From contig JAFGBM010000010.1 in the NCBI GenBank assembly GCA_016933155.1, positions 1 to 64,000 of the forward strand: a stretch of 64,000 nucleotides of DNA, given 5' to 3'. The stretch's first letter is position 1. Every line of letters begins with the position of its first letter. The DNA comes from Demequinaceae bacterium (GTDB taxonomy: Bacteria > Actinomycetota > Actinomycetes > Actinomycetales > Demequinaceae). The translations under genes were made by a program, and so were the position numbers. Positions 46,486-55,423 of the stretch are shown in pieces. Below the pieces are notes generated by a model. The model did no database searches and was not told the origin of the DNA. It was given only the letters and a program-made list of their open reading frames with translations.

Positions 46486-47061
46486 ATGCTTCTTTCCGAC
46501 CGGGACATCCGAACCGAGATCGACTCTAGGCGTATCGTCATCACTCCCTACGACCCCGAGATGATGCAGCCCTCGTCCATTGACGTCCGGCTGGACCGCT
46601 TCTTCCGCGTATTCGACAACCACAAGTACGCGGCCATCGATCCGGCCATCGAGCAGGACGAACTGACCCGGCTGGTCGAAGTTGAGAAGGGGGAACCCCT
46701 CATCCTCCACCCCGGGGAATTCGTCCTCGGCTCCTCCTACGAGTCGATCCTCCTCCCCGACGACATCGCCGCCCGACTCGAGGGCAAGTCGAGCCTCGGC
46801 CGCCTGGGCCTCCTCACCCACTCAACGGCGGGTTTCATCGATCCCGGGTTCGAGGGTACGGTCACACTCGAGCTCAGCAACGTCGCCACCCTGCCCATCA
46901 ACCTCTGGCCGGGCATGAAGATCGGGCAGATGTGCTTCTTCCGGCTCTCATCCCCGGCCGAGCACCCCTACGGCTGGGGCAAGTACGGGTCGAGATACAG
47001 CGGACAGCGCGGCCCGACGGCGTCCCGGAGCCACGTGAACTTCCACCGGACGGACGTATAG
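46486..47061 (+). CDS. dcd: dCTP deaminase, bifunctional dUMP-forming type
   Basis: Trimeric dUTPase-fold enzyme (191 aa) that makes dUMP (and diphosphate) from dCTP for thymidylate synthesis. The motif [20 protein letters not shown] with Ser102 and Arg106, the catalytic Glu129 in TLEL, and [15 protein letters not shown] match mycobacterial Dcd:dut. The [11 protein letters not shown] wording favours combined deaminase-diphosphatase activity over plain dCTP deaminase. Leaderless ATG; ends 22 nt before the next gene. Confidence 0.95.
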   Translation: MLLSDRDIRTEIDSRRIVITPYDPEMMQPSSIDVRLDRFFRVFDNHKYAAIDPAIEQDELTRLVEVEKGEPLILHPGEFVLGSSYESILLPDDIAARLEGKSSLGRLGLLTHSTAGFIDPGFEGTVTLELSNVATLPINLWPGMKIGQMCFFRLSSPAEHPYGWGKYGSRYSGQRGPTASRSHVNFHRTDV

Positions 47062-47071
47062 GGCGCCCCGA

Positions 47072-47077
47072 TACACT
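47072..47077 (+). promoter_or_regulatory. -10 box, GT2 gene
   Basis: TACACT ends 6 nt before GTG 47084. Confidence 0.6.
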
Positions 47078-47083
47078 GCCCCC

Positions 47084-48070
47084 GTGAGTGATTCCGGCGG
47101 GAAGAGGGTTTCGGTCGCCCTGTGCACCTACAACGGCGAGGCCTTTCTCGGCGACCAGCTCCGGTCCATCCTGAATCAGGACGCCCCCGCACTCGAAGTC
47201 GTAATCTCCGACGACGGCTCGACCGACGGGACGCTCGCCGTCATCGAGGACGTCACCGAGCACTACTCGGGCCCGACAGAAATCCGCCTGATCCATACCA
47301 CACGAGTGGGCGGCGTCACCCAGAACTTCGATCGGGCGATCGGCCAGTGCCGGGGCGAGATCGTTGCGCTCAGCGACCAGGACGACACCTGGGAACCCCA
47401 CAAGCTTCGCGTTCTTGGCGAGTACTTCGTTGATGCGTCAACCCCCCATCTGGTCTTCTCCGACGCAGCCCTCATCGACGACGCCGGAGCCCGCCTTTCC
47501 GGATCCCTCCACGGCAGCCTCCGACTTGGGCGTCGCGAGAGGCATGAACTCCGTTCCGGCCGGGCCTTTGAACTTCTCATCCGCCGCAACGTGGTCACGG
47601 GTGCCGTCGCCGCTTTCTCCCGCGACCTCTACACCCTGGCGACGCCCTTCCCCACATCCTGGGTGCACGACGAGTGGCTCGCCATCCTCGCGTCGGCGAT
47701 CGGTGACGTGGCCCTCGTCAACGAGACCCTCGTGAACTATCGTCTTCACGCCGCCAACCAGATCGGCGTCGCGGACCCAGGCGTGACCTCCCGGATCGGC
47801 CGCATGCTTGAGCCGCGAGGGGACCGATACTCGCGCCTGGAAGAGCGATCGAGGGACCTCGTTCTCGGACTTGAGCGCCTCGCAGTGCCGGACCCCCTCC
47901 TGGCGCTCGCGCGAAGGAAGCTCGCCTTCGAGGAGATCCGCGCCGCGTACCCGAAAACCCGCCTGGGGCGGATCGGCCCCATCGCCAAGCAGTGCTTCCA
48001 CGGGTCGTACGCGCGGCTATCCAGTCAGAGGAGGCTCGACACGATCCGCGACCTCCTGCAGTCGGCCTAG
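47084..48070 (+). CDS. GT2 glycosyltransferase (rhamnosyltransferase-like)
   Basis: 328 aa, GT-A fold. ALCTYNGEAFLGDQLRSIL, ISDDGSTDGT and the metal-binding SDQDDTWEP are typical of GT2 rhamnosyl- and related transferases of O-antigen and cell-wall glycan loci. No transmembrane segment, so a cytoplasmic enzyme at the membrane. First gene of the surface-polysaccharide region. Sugar donor not determinable. Confidence 0.88.
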   Translation: MSDSGGKRVSVALCTYNGEAFLGDQLRSILNQDAPALEVVISDDGSTDGTLAVIEDVTEHYSGPTEIRLIHTTRVGGVTQNFDRAIGQCRGEIVALSDQDDTWEPHKLRVLGEYFVDASTPHLVFSDAALIDDAGARLSGSLHGSLRLGRRERHELRSGRAFELLIRRNVVTGAVAAFSRDLYTLATPFPTSWVHDEWLAILASAIGDVALVNETLVNYRLHAANQIGVADPGVTSRIGRMLEPRGDRYSRLEERSRDLVLGLERLAVPDPLLALARRKLAFEEIRAAYPKTRLGRIGPIAKQCFHGSYARLSSQRRLDTIRDLLQSA

Positions 48071-48136
48071 CACTAAGGGGTCGGGAGCCTCGCCCTGTGT
48101 GAGAGTCTGTATTCGTTCGACGACCATGGAGGCCAA

Positions 48137-49549
48137 GTGACCGAGCCAGCGCATCGCCGCCGCATCGTCGTGGTGACGGGTGACCCCGTGGGCGCGAAGA
48201 TGGCGGGGCCTGCCATCCGCGCATGGAAGATGGCGATGGCGCTGTCCCGGGAGCACGAGGTTCGGCTGGTGTCTCTGACCCGTGCCGAATCCGTCGACGC
48301 CCCTTTTGAGACTCACGTCGTCCGACCTGGAGACGACAGGCTGTTCCGCCGGTTCGAACGATGGGCCGACATCATCGTCTTCCAGGGGCACGCGCTCGAA
48401 TTCTTCCGTTCCCTGCGGAGGTCGTCCAAGTTCGTTGTCGCCGATGTCTACGCCCCGATGTACCTGGAACGACTGGAGCAGTCCCGCAAGTCGTCCCAAC
48501 GGGCTTGGGATGCGGAAGTGCGCTACGGAACGGCATCCGTCAACGAGCAACTCGCCGGATGCGATTTCTTCCTCTGCGCCTCCGAGCGGCAGCGGCACCT
48601 CTATCTTGGACAGTTGGCCGCCCTCGGCCGCGTCAATGTCTCCACCTACAGCGATGACCCCCTACTCACCCGGCTCATCACCGTCGTCCCCTTCGGCCTC
48701 GACGAGGAACCTCCCCGCCACACTCACGACGTCTTGCGAGGCGTGCGAAAGCACATCAACAAGGACGACAAGATCATCTTGTGGAGCGGGGGGCTGTACA
48801 ACTGGTTCGACCCCAAGACGCTCATCACCGCCGTGGCGATACTGGCGACGCGTCGTCCCAAGGTGAGGCTCTTCTTCATGGGCACCAAGCACCCGAATCC
48901 TGGTATTCCCGAGATGGCGATCGTGTCCGAATCACGCGAACTCGCCAAGAGGCTCGGAGTAGAAGGCACGAATGTCATCTTCAACGACGCCTGGGTGGAC
49001 TTCGACGACCGGCAGAACTACCTTCTCGAGGCCGATGTCGGTGTGAGCACCCACTACGAGCACATCGAGACGACCTTCTCCTTCCGGACCCGGATACTCG
49101 ACTATCTTTGGGCGGGCCTGCCCATGGTACTGACGCGGGGAGATGCCTTGGCTGAATTAGTCGAGCGGGAGGGTCTCGGCGTGGCCGTCCCCGAACAGGA
49201 CCCGGAAGCTCTCGCCGATGCGCTCGAGAAGGTGCTTTTCGACGACAATTTCAGCAAGCATGCCCGTCGAAACATCGCCCGCGTCCGTGAGGGGCTTTCC
49301 TGGGGCCGGACACTCGAGCCGCTACTCGAGTACGCCCGCGACCCTTTCCATGCGCTCGATCGAGCCCGGGGCACGCGACGGCTACACCCTCGGGCCATCC
49401 CACGCCTCAGGTACGGAATCCTCCGGGACATCGGCAAGGTCTGGACCCACCTGCGCTCACGGGGCATCGGAGAGGTCTTCCAGCGGGGCTGGCAGACCAT
49501 CCGGCGCCGTTCCGGACTCGAACGCGAATCGAGGCGATCCAAGGCGTGA
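48137..49549 (+). CDS. GT4 glycosyltransferase
   Basis: 470 aa, GT-B fold. The N-terminal half starts VVTGDPVGAKMAGPAIRAW; the C-terminal half has LWSGGLYNWFDPKTLI, the EADVGVSTHYEHIETTFSFR segment with its glutamate, and LWAGLPMVLTRGDALAEL. A basic C-terminal tail of about 90 residues follows. The GTG at 48137 is preceded by GGAGG within a four-codon ORF (ATG 48126, stop 48138-48140) whose stop overlaps it. Overlaps the flippase gene by 4 bp. Confidence 0.88.
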   Translation: MTEPAHRRRIVVVTGDPVGAKMAGPAIRAWKMAMALSREHEVRLVSLTRAESVDAPFETHVVRPGDDRLFRRFERWADIIVFQGHALEFFRSLRRSSKFVVADVYAPMYLERLEQSRKSSQRAWDAEVRYGTASVNEQLAGCDFFLCASERQRHLYLGQLAALGRVNVSTYSDDPLLTRLITVVPFGLDEEPPRHTHDVLRGVRKHINKDDKIILWSGGLYNWFDPKTLITAVAILATRRPKVRLFFMGTKHPNPGIPEMAIVSESRELAKRLGVEGTNVIFNDAWVDFDDRQNYLLEADVGVSTHYEHIETTFSFRTRILDYLWAGLPMVLTRGDALAELVEREGLGVAVPEQDPEALADALEKVLFDDNFSKHARRNIARVREGLSWGRTLEPLLEYARDPFHALDRARGTRRLHPRAIPRLRYGILRDIGKVWTHLRSRGIGEVFQRGWQTIRRRSGLERESRRSKA

Positions 49550-50805
49550 CTGTTCCCTTCGTGGATCCATCAACAGTTGACACAGTGGGGAAAGCCGCCC
49601 TGACCCGACGCATCCTGGCATTCGCCGGGGTCCCATTCCTATCGCTCATTGCCCCGTTCATCTTCCTCCCTGTACTGGCACGCCTGGCGGGTGCGGACGT
49701 GTGGGTTGCGATCGCTCTCGGTCAATCAGTAGGCGGATTCGTGGCCCTGCTTGCGGGGCTGGGCTATCCGACCCTCGCCCCACCGATCGTCGCTATCGCC
49801 TCCGCCCAGGAGCGTCGTCGCCTGCTTGCCACGAGTCTGCATGTCCGCCTGCCGGTCTGGGCCGTCGCCAGCTCCCTCGGCGTGGTCGTCTCCACGATCC
49901 TGGCCCCAGCGGCAAACCGTGGGGAAGCGGCAGCCATGGCTGCCGCCATGAGCATTGCCGCGCTTGCTCCAACGTGGTTCTGGATCGGCGTGGGCAGGGC
50001 GCTGCCGATTCTGTGGACCGAAGTGCTCCCCCGCATGGCCGCAACCCTGGCAGCCACCGGGATCCTCATCGCCGGCGGTGGGGCGATCTGGTACCCGGCG
50101 CTCCTTGCCGTGGCGATGATTGTCGGGCCTGCCGTGGTCTATATCCAGATCGTGGGTTCCGAACTCAAGCACGTTGTAAAGGCTGAGGTAGTAGGGGTGC
50201 TGAGACGGCACCCGCCCGGGGTGATCGCAGAAACCGCAGCTGGTCTCTACAACGCTTTGGCCGTGGCCATCGTCACCTCCGTCACCCCCGTGGCCCAGGC
50301 TGCCCGGTACGTCTCGGGAGACAAGGCCTACCGCATCGGCCAATATTCGGTGTCCGCGCTCGGAAACGCGCTTCAGGGCTGGGTGGTTGAGGCCCGCGAG
50401 GCGGCGATCGCCCGTCGTATGCGTATCGTCATCCTTCTACACGTCGGCTTGGGCTTCGTAGGGCTCACCGCCTTCGGGACGATCGGCCCATGGCTCACGC
50501 GTACGCTGTTCAAGTCGGATGTCGCGATCGACAGGGCGACCGCATTCGGGTTCGGTATGGCAATTCTGGGTATCACCCTGGGTACGGCGTTCGGTCGTAT
50601 CGGCTTGATCACGATCGGAGCGCGCAAGGCGTTCATGTACTGCGTGATCGCCGCTTCCGCCACAGGTGTCGCTGGCCTCCTTGCGGGTGGTGCCCTATGG
50701 GGTGCGGTGGGTGCGGCATGGGGGCTCGGTATCACGGAGGTGCTCTCCGGGCTTGCTCAAGGAGCGGTGCTCTTGACGCTGTGGCGCAGGCGGAATGGCA
50801 GGTAG
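49546..50805 (+). CDS. Polysaccharide flippase, Wzx-like (first of two)
   Basis: 419-aa polytopic membrane protein, about 12 helices, with the general look of the MOP/PST family that flips undecaprenyl-linked oligosaccharides (N-terminal FAGVPFLSLIAPFIFLPVLARLAG). No identifying catalytic residues exist in this family, so substrate is unknown. GTG overlaps the preceding GT4 stop (GTGA), suggesting a matched transferase-flippase pair. Distinct from the second flippase at 52510-53967. Confidence 0.8.
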   Translation: MTVPFVDPSTVDTVGKAALTRRILAFAGVPFLSLIAPFIFLPVLARLAGADVWVAIALGQSVGGFVALLAGLGYPTLAPPIVAIASAQERRRLLATSLHVRLPVWAVASSLGVVVSTILAPAANRGEAAAMAAAMSIAALAPTWFWIGVGRALPILWTEVLPRMAATLAATGILIAGGGAIWYPALLAVAMIVGPAVVYIQIVGSELKHVVKAEVVGVLRRHPPGVIAETAAGLYNALAVAIVTSVTPVAQAARYVSGDKAYRIGQYSVSALGNALQGWVVEAREAAIARRMRIVILLHVGLGFVGLTAFGTIGPWLTRTLFKSDVAIDRATAFGFGMAILGITLGTAFGRIGLITIGARKAFMYCVIAASATGVAGLLAGGALWGAVGAAWGLGITEVLSGLAQGAVLLTLWRRRNGR

Positions 50806-50854
50806 CCTTCGGTGTTTCCTTGTCCCGGGTGGGGGGCGAACACACCGGTTGCGC

Positions 50855-50860
50855 TAGCGT
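50855..50860 (+). promoter_or_regulatory. -10 box, DUF2142 gene
   Basis: TAGCGT ends 8 nt before ATG 50869. Confidence 0.45.
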
Positions 50861-50868
50861 GGGATTCC

Positions 50869-52413
50869 ATGAGAGAGAGATGGCGGTTCATTCGTCGATT
50901 CCGATCGATTCACCTCGTACCAGTCCTTGCGTTCTTGTCGCTTGCCGCTTGGGCGATGGCTTCGCCAGTAGGGGCCTCCCCGGACGATGATTTCCATTTG
51001 GTCAGCACGTGGTGTGCGAATGGGGATCCAACGTATTGCCAACCTGGTGAGGATTCGAAGACGAGGATCGTGCCGGAGAGTCTCCTCCGGTCATCGTGTT
51101 ACGCCTTTCACGACGAGGCAAGCGCGAGTTGCCAGATCCCATTCCTGGAGACGGGGGCCAAGGCCGACACTCTCAGCAAACGAGGCAACTTCCAAGGAAC
51201 CTATCCACCCTTGTTCTACGAGACGATGGGCACCATGGCGGGCCCGGATATCGAGCGTTCCGTCATGATCATGCGCCTGTTCAATTCCGCGCTCTTCGTC
51301 GCCCTCGCATCCCTTCTCTATTGGCTGCTCCCCCTCGGGAGGAGGCCCATGCTTGTCTGGGCGTGGCTCCTCACGACCGTTCCCCTGGGGCTCTTCCTCA
51401 TCGCATCAACCAACCCCAGCGGATGGGCGATCATCGGGGTGGGCATGGCATGGATCGCCCTTCTGGGTTACTTCGAAACCGAAGGGAGACGCCGAATCGC
51501 CCTCGGCGCCCTATTCCTGTTGTCCGTCTTCATGGCTTCAGGCTCCCGTGGAGACTCGGGCGTGTACGTGATCATAGCCATCGGCATCGTCCTCTTCCTG
51601 ACGTTCAGACGCGAGAAGTCCTACTACCTTGCGGCCATCCTCCCTGTGACGGCCGTGGTCATCCCCCTCGCTTTCGTCCTCACCTCTCGGATGATCGGGT
51701 CCGGGGTCCAAGGCTTGGGCGGCGCAGGCCCGACGGTCTTGGATGAACACCCGGATCTCGGGACCTTCGGGCTGTTAGCCTACAATCTTCTGAACATTCC
51801 TTTCCTATGGGCAGGTGCCTTCGGTGGGTGGCCCCTCGGATGGCTGGACACCAGCCTTCCGGACATCGTCCTCTGGACCGGAGCCGCGGCGTTCCTCGGG
51901 GCCGGATTCGTCGGGCTTGCCAGCATCAATCGCCGGAAGCTCATCGCCATTGGAGGCGTATTCTTCCTACTCGTCGCCATCCCGGTCTATGTCCTGACCA
52001 AGGGAGGCGACCCCATTGGAGCGAACGTCCAGCCCCGATACATCCTCCCGTTGATCGTGCTCTTCGGAGGCCTCCTCCTCTTCGACCCACCAGGGAAACG
52101 CATCCGCTTCAGCCGCGGCCAGGTTGTGCTCATCGCGTTCGCCCTTGCCGTCAGCAACTTCGTCTCCCTTCAGACGAACATCCGTCGATACGTGACGGGC
52201 ATCGATGAGGCCGGGCTCAACCTCGATAGCGGCCGCGAGTGGTGGTGGGACAGTCCAATCACCCCCAATGCCGTGTGGCTTCTAGGTTCGCTCGCCTTCG
52301 CCGGAACCCTCATCCTTGTTGTCCGGGAGATCGCATGGAAACCCCTCGATGCAGTGGTGGAAGAAACAGCCGTCGGATCTCCGGCGAAGAAGCCTTCCCT
52401 CCCTCGCCGATAA
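50869..52413 (+). CDS. DUF2142 polytopic membrane protein
   Basis: 514 aa with about 11 helices. Starts with a basic stretch and helix 1, then the DUF2142 hallmark PDDDFHLVSTWCANG with an acidic cluster and cysteines in the first external loop, as in GT-C-type transferases. DUF2142 proteins sit in surface-glycan loci and are suspected polymerases or lipid-linked sugar transferases. ATG 50869 is used rather than an in-frame start 57 nt earlier because TAGCGT precedes it and the helix follows immediately. Confidence 0.82.
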   Translation: MRERWRFIRRFRSIHLVPVLAFLSLAAWAMASPVGASPDDDFHLVSTWCANGDPTYCQPGEDSKTRIVPESLLRSSCYAFHDEASASCQIPFLETGAKADTLSKRGNFQGTYPPLFYETMGTMAGPDIERSVMIMRLFNSALFVALASLLYWLLPLGRRPMLVWAWLLTTVPLGLFLIASTNPSGWAIIGVGMAWIALLGYFETEGRRRIALGALFLLSVFMASGSRGDSGVYVIIAIGIVLFLTFRREKSYYLAAILPVTAVVIPLAFVLTSRMIGSGVQGLGGAGPTVLDEHPDLGTFGLLAYNLLNIPFLWAGAFGGWPLGWLDTSLPDIVLWTGAAAFLGAGFVGLASINRRKLIAIGGVFFLLVAIPVYVLTKGGDPIGANVQPRYILPLIVLFGGLLLFDPPGKRIRFSRGQVVLIAFALAVSNFVSLQTNIRRYVTGIDEAGLNLDSGREWWWDSPITPNAVWLLGSLAFAGTLILVVREIAWKPLDAVVEETAVGSPAKKPSLPRR

Positions 52414-52509
52414 CCCGGTGAGCGACGTCCGGCTAGGTTTTAAGCGATGCGCCTCACGGAGCTAATCACGTGGATCGCTTGGGGCCTCGACTAACTGATC
52501 CTCCGTTGG

Positions 52510-53967
52510 TCATCGGGCTCGAAGTATTCGGAGGAATCGGGCAACACCGATCGCAGCCGCCCCCAAGGCCATACCGATCCGAACGACCAAGCCGAACCCG
52601 ACATCGGGAAGGAGCGCACCCAAGAGCCCGCCCGCGACTGCGAACACGAAAGGCCCCCACAGCGGCCAGGGGATCCAACGCTGATCCGACACGCGCAGAC
52701 ACCAGAATCCCGTCAGAGTGGCCAGAACGGCATAGGTGACCACGAATCCTGCCGATGCCCCCAGCAATCCCCACCGATCGACAAGGACGATCGCAACCCC
52801 CATCCCGCAGGCGACACTCAACGGTGAAATGAGGGCGAGGCCGCTGGTTTTCCCCGCGATAAAGATGAGATGCGAATTGGATAGGTACAGAACCGACAGA
52901 ATAGCCACCACTGACGCGAGACCCACCACAGGGACCAGCTCGCTGACGCCATAGGACGAGGGCGCCACGACTGCGAGGATCCATGGGGACAACAGGGCTA
53001 CTCCGACGGATCCAGCCGCAGCGATCCAGCCGACTTCTCGTGAAGTCGCGGCCAACGTAGTCAGGCGCGCCCTGGGGGCGGCCCGCATGATCAACGGGAC
53101 CCAAGCGTTGTTGAGTGATGACGTCACGACCGTCGGAATCATGCCGACGAAGAGCGCGACCTGCAGTCGAGCGCTGCTCTCCAGGCCGAGTCGGTGGGAA
53201 GTGATCAGAATCATCGAACCGATTGCCAAGGAGAGCGCCAGTTGATGCGGAATGGTGGGGATCCCGACGCGCAGCGCTGATCGGAATTCTCGGGCCGTCA
53301 CGCGTCGAGCGCCCGACCTCGTCACTATCGTCAGTCCCGTGACAGCCGCCCCACAATAGGCCAATGCCAAACCCGAAACATATCCGAGAGCGGACGGCCC
53401 AAAGGCCAGGATCGCCAAGATTCCCAAAGCCGGACCGATGAGTGTTCCCCCACTTGCGAGAAGAACGTACGTCCACGCACGGTCCACAGCCCTGAGATAC
53501 GCCTGGACGCAGGCAACGACGGCACCCCCCCCGGCCGCGAGTAGCGCAACCATGGGCACAGAACTCCACGGTTGACCGAGAGCGAGCTCGCTCCACCAGA
53601 AACCGGTTGCCAAGGCTACGAGAGTGACGAGACCGGCCGTACCCATGGACGCGAAGACCAAGCCGCGCGCACCCTCCAGCGCTGATCGTTCAAGCAGGGC
53701 ATGCCTCGTGATCGAAATCGTCAAGCCCGTCGCCGCCAGGATGACGCCGAACTGAATCAGTACCAGGCACACCGATACCAGCCCGAATGCCTCTTGCGAG
53801 AGCATTCGCGTGGTGACGGGCAGGATGAGGGTTCCGGACAGTGCGGGGGCCGCCGTCGCCAGGGTGTAAATGGATCCTCTACCCAGCAGTTGTCGACTGG
53901 CTGTGTGCGGCGATTCGGCTTGGGACGGATCGGCTTCGCCCGCCACCAGCTCTTCCTCGAATGTCAC
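52510..53967 (-). CDS. Polysaccharide flippase / Wzx-like transporter (second)
   Basis: 485 aa, about 14 helices, MOP-superfamily pattern (LLGRGSIYTLATAAPALSGTLILPVTTRMLSQEAFG at the N-terminus, split by a polar acidic leader of about 25 residues before it). Same strand as wbpA and 105 nt after it, so it may be the last gene of the wbp operon and export its product. GTG 53967; no clear Shine-Dalgarno. Confidence 0.85.
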   Translation of the reverse strand: MTFEEELVAGEADPSQAESPHTASRQLLGRGSIYTLATAAPALSGTLILPVTTRMLSQEAFGLVSVCLVLIQFGVILAATGLTISITRHALLERSALEGARGLVFASMGTAGLVTLVALATGFWWSELALGQPWSSVPMVALLAAGGGAVVACVQAYLRAVDRAWTYVLLASGGTLIGPALGILAILAFGPSALGYVSGLALAYCGAAVTGLTIVTRSGARRVTAREFRSALRVGIPTIPHQLALSLAIGSMILITSHRLGLESSARLQVALFVGMIPTVVTSSLNNAWVPLIMRAAPRARLTTLAATSREVGWIAAAGSVGVALLSPWILAVVAPSSYGVSELVPVVGLASVVAILSVLYLSNSHLIFIAGKTSGLALISPLSVACGMGVAIVLVDRWGLLGASAGFVVTYAVLATLTGFWCLRVSDQRWIPWPLWGPFVFAVAGGLLGALLPDVGFGLVVRIGMALGAAAIGVARFLRILRAR

Positions 53968-54072
53968 GGTGAAACCACTACCCCGGTGGGGGCAACGGAA
54001 AGCAGGTCCCGATTCTGGTCGAGATCTGCCTTCACTGTTGGAGCCTTTCAGGAAGTGGGTCAGGGCGAAAGT

Positions 54073-55380
54073 CTAGTGGACGCCCCCGAAAGAGCCTTCG
54101 CCGATGACCCGGTAGGTCACGCCTACCCAGTCCTCGGCGGACGTGATGCGGCGTCCGTCAACCAGCGTCGTGACGCCCGGGATGTCGGCTGGGCGGAGGC
54201 CACGGTACTCGTCGTGGTCGGCCTGGATGATAGCTGCGGCGGCTGGCTCTCCCAGGTGATACGGCGCGAATCCTAACGCGTCGAGTTCTGCATCGGTGAA
54301 CATCGGGTCGTGGACGAAAACCATCGCCCCGCGCGCGCGTAGAGCCTCTACGGTGGCGAAGACTCCGGAGAACGCCGTCTCCTTGACCCCGCCGCGATAG
54401 GAGGCACCGAGGACGACGACCCGGGCGCCCTTGAGGGCTCCATGAGCTACTTCGAGCAACGCGATTGCGTACTCCGGCATCGAGGCATTCGCCTCACGCG
54501 CCGCGCGCACGATGGTGGCGTCAGGGTCGTTCCACAGGTACAGGCGCGGGTACACGGGGATACAGTGGCCACCGACCGCGATTCCGGGACGGTGGATATG
54601 GCTGTACGGCTGCGAGTTGCACGCGTCGATGACGGCATGGACATCGATCCCGTGCCGGTCCGCGAAGCGCGCGTACTGGTTCGCGAGCCCGATGTTGACG
54701 TCTCGGAAGGTTGTCTCAGCGAGCTTGGCAAGCTCGGCAGCCTCGGCCGACCCCAAGTCCCACACCCCGTTCTGGCGATCAAGGTCTGGGCGATCGTCGA
54801 ACTCGAGGACTGCGTTGTAGAAGTCGATCGCCGCCGCGGCGCCGTCGTCGGAAAGGCCTCCCACAAGTTTCGGATACGCACGGAGGTCCCGGAAGACGCG
54901 GCCCGTGAGCACGCGCTCCGGCGAGAAGACAAGGTGGAAGTCGGTCCCCTCCTTGAGGCCCGAGACCTCCTCGATCAGGGGCTTCCAGCGATTCCGGGTG
55001 GTGCCGACGGGAAGGGTGGTCTCGTAGGACACGAGTGTCCCGGGCGTCAGGTGCGTGGCGAGAGATCGAGTCGCGCTCTCCATCCATCCGAATTCGGGCT
55101 TCGCGTCATCGTCCACGAAGAGGGGGACGACCACGACCACGGCATCGGCGCGGGGAACGGCGTCGGAATAGTCGGTCGTCGCGCGGAGGTTCCCGGAGGG
55201 AACGAACTCAGAGAGCTTCTCTTGGAGATGGGCTTCTCCTGGGAATGGTTCGCGAGCGGCGTTGACATCGGCGACGACGCGCTCGTTGACATCGACCCCG
55301 ATAACCTCATGGCCTCGGGAAGCGAATTGGACCGCAAGGGGCAAACCGATCTTGCCCAGTGCGACTACTGCGATCTTCAT
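54073..55380 (-). CDS. wbpA: UDP-N-acetylglucosamine 6-dehydrogenase (WbpA-like)
   Basis: NAD-dependent UDP-sugar 6-dehydrogenase (435 aa) oxidising the C6 hydroxyl of UDP-GlcNAc to UDP-GlcNAcA. N-terminal Rossmann fold VVALGKIGLPLAVQFA; catalytic Cys273 in GIAVGGHCIPVYP; Lys219 and Asn229 of the active site in LAETTFRDVN. The FSPERV segment and lack of an extended C-terminus fit the UDP-GlcNAc/ManNAc group rather than UDP-glucose dehydrogenase. Context (wbpB, wbpE, wbpD on the same strand) supports UDP-GlcNAc as substrate. Confidence 0.85.
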   Translation of the reverse strand: MKIAVVALGKIGLPLAVQFASRGHEVIGVDVNERVVADVNAAREPFPGEAHLQEKLSEFVPSGNLRATTDYSDAVPRADAVVVVVPLFVDDDAKPEFGWMESATRSLATHLTPGTLVSYETTLPVGTTRNRWKPLIEEVSGLKEGTDFHLVFSPERVLTGRVFRDLRAYPKLVGGLSDDGAAAAIDFYNAVLEFDDRPDLDRQNGVWDLGSAEAAELAKLAETTFRDVNIGLANQYARFADRHGIDVHAVIDACNSQPYSHIHRPGIAVGGHCIPVYPRLYLWNDPDATIVRAAREANASMPEYAIALLEVAHGALKGARVVVLGASYRGGVKETAFSGVFATVEALRARGAMVFVHDPMFTDAELDALGFAPYHLGEPAAAAIIQADHDEYRGLRPADIPGVTTLVDGRRITSAEDWVGVTYRVIGEGSFGGVH

Positions 55381-55423
55381 GGTGGAGTCCCTCGCTGTTC
55401 CAAGGCAGGTGTAGTGGGTCGAT

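Noticed and set aside
52466-53596. A 376-codon minus-strand frame within the second flippase
   Set aside because: Arg/Gly/Ser-rich shadow frame with no hydrophobic helices; the 485-aa frame has a clear polytopic pattern.
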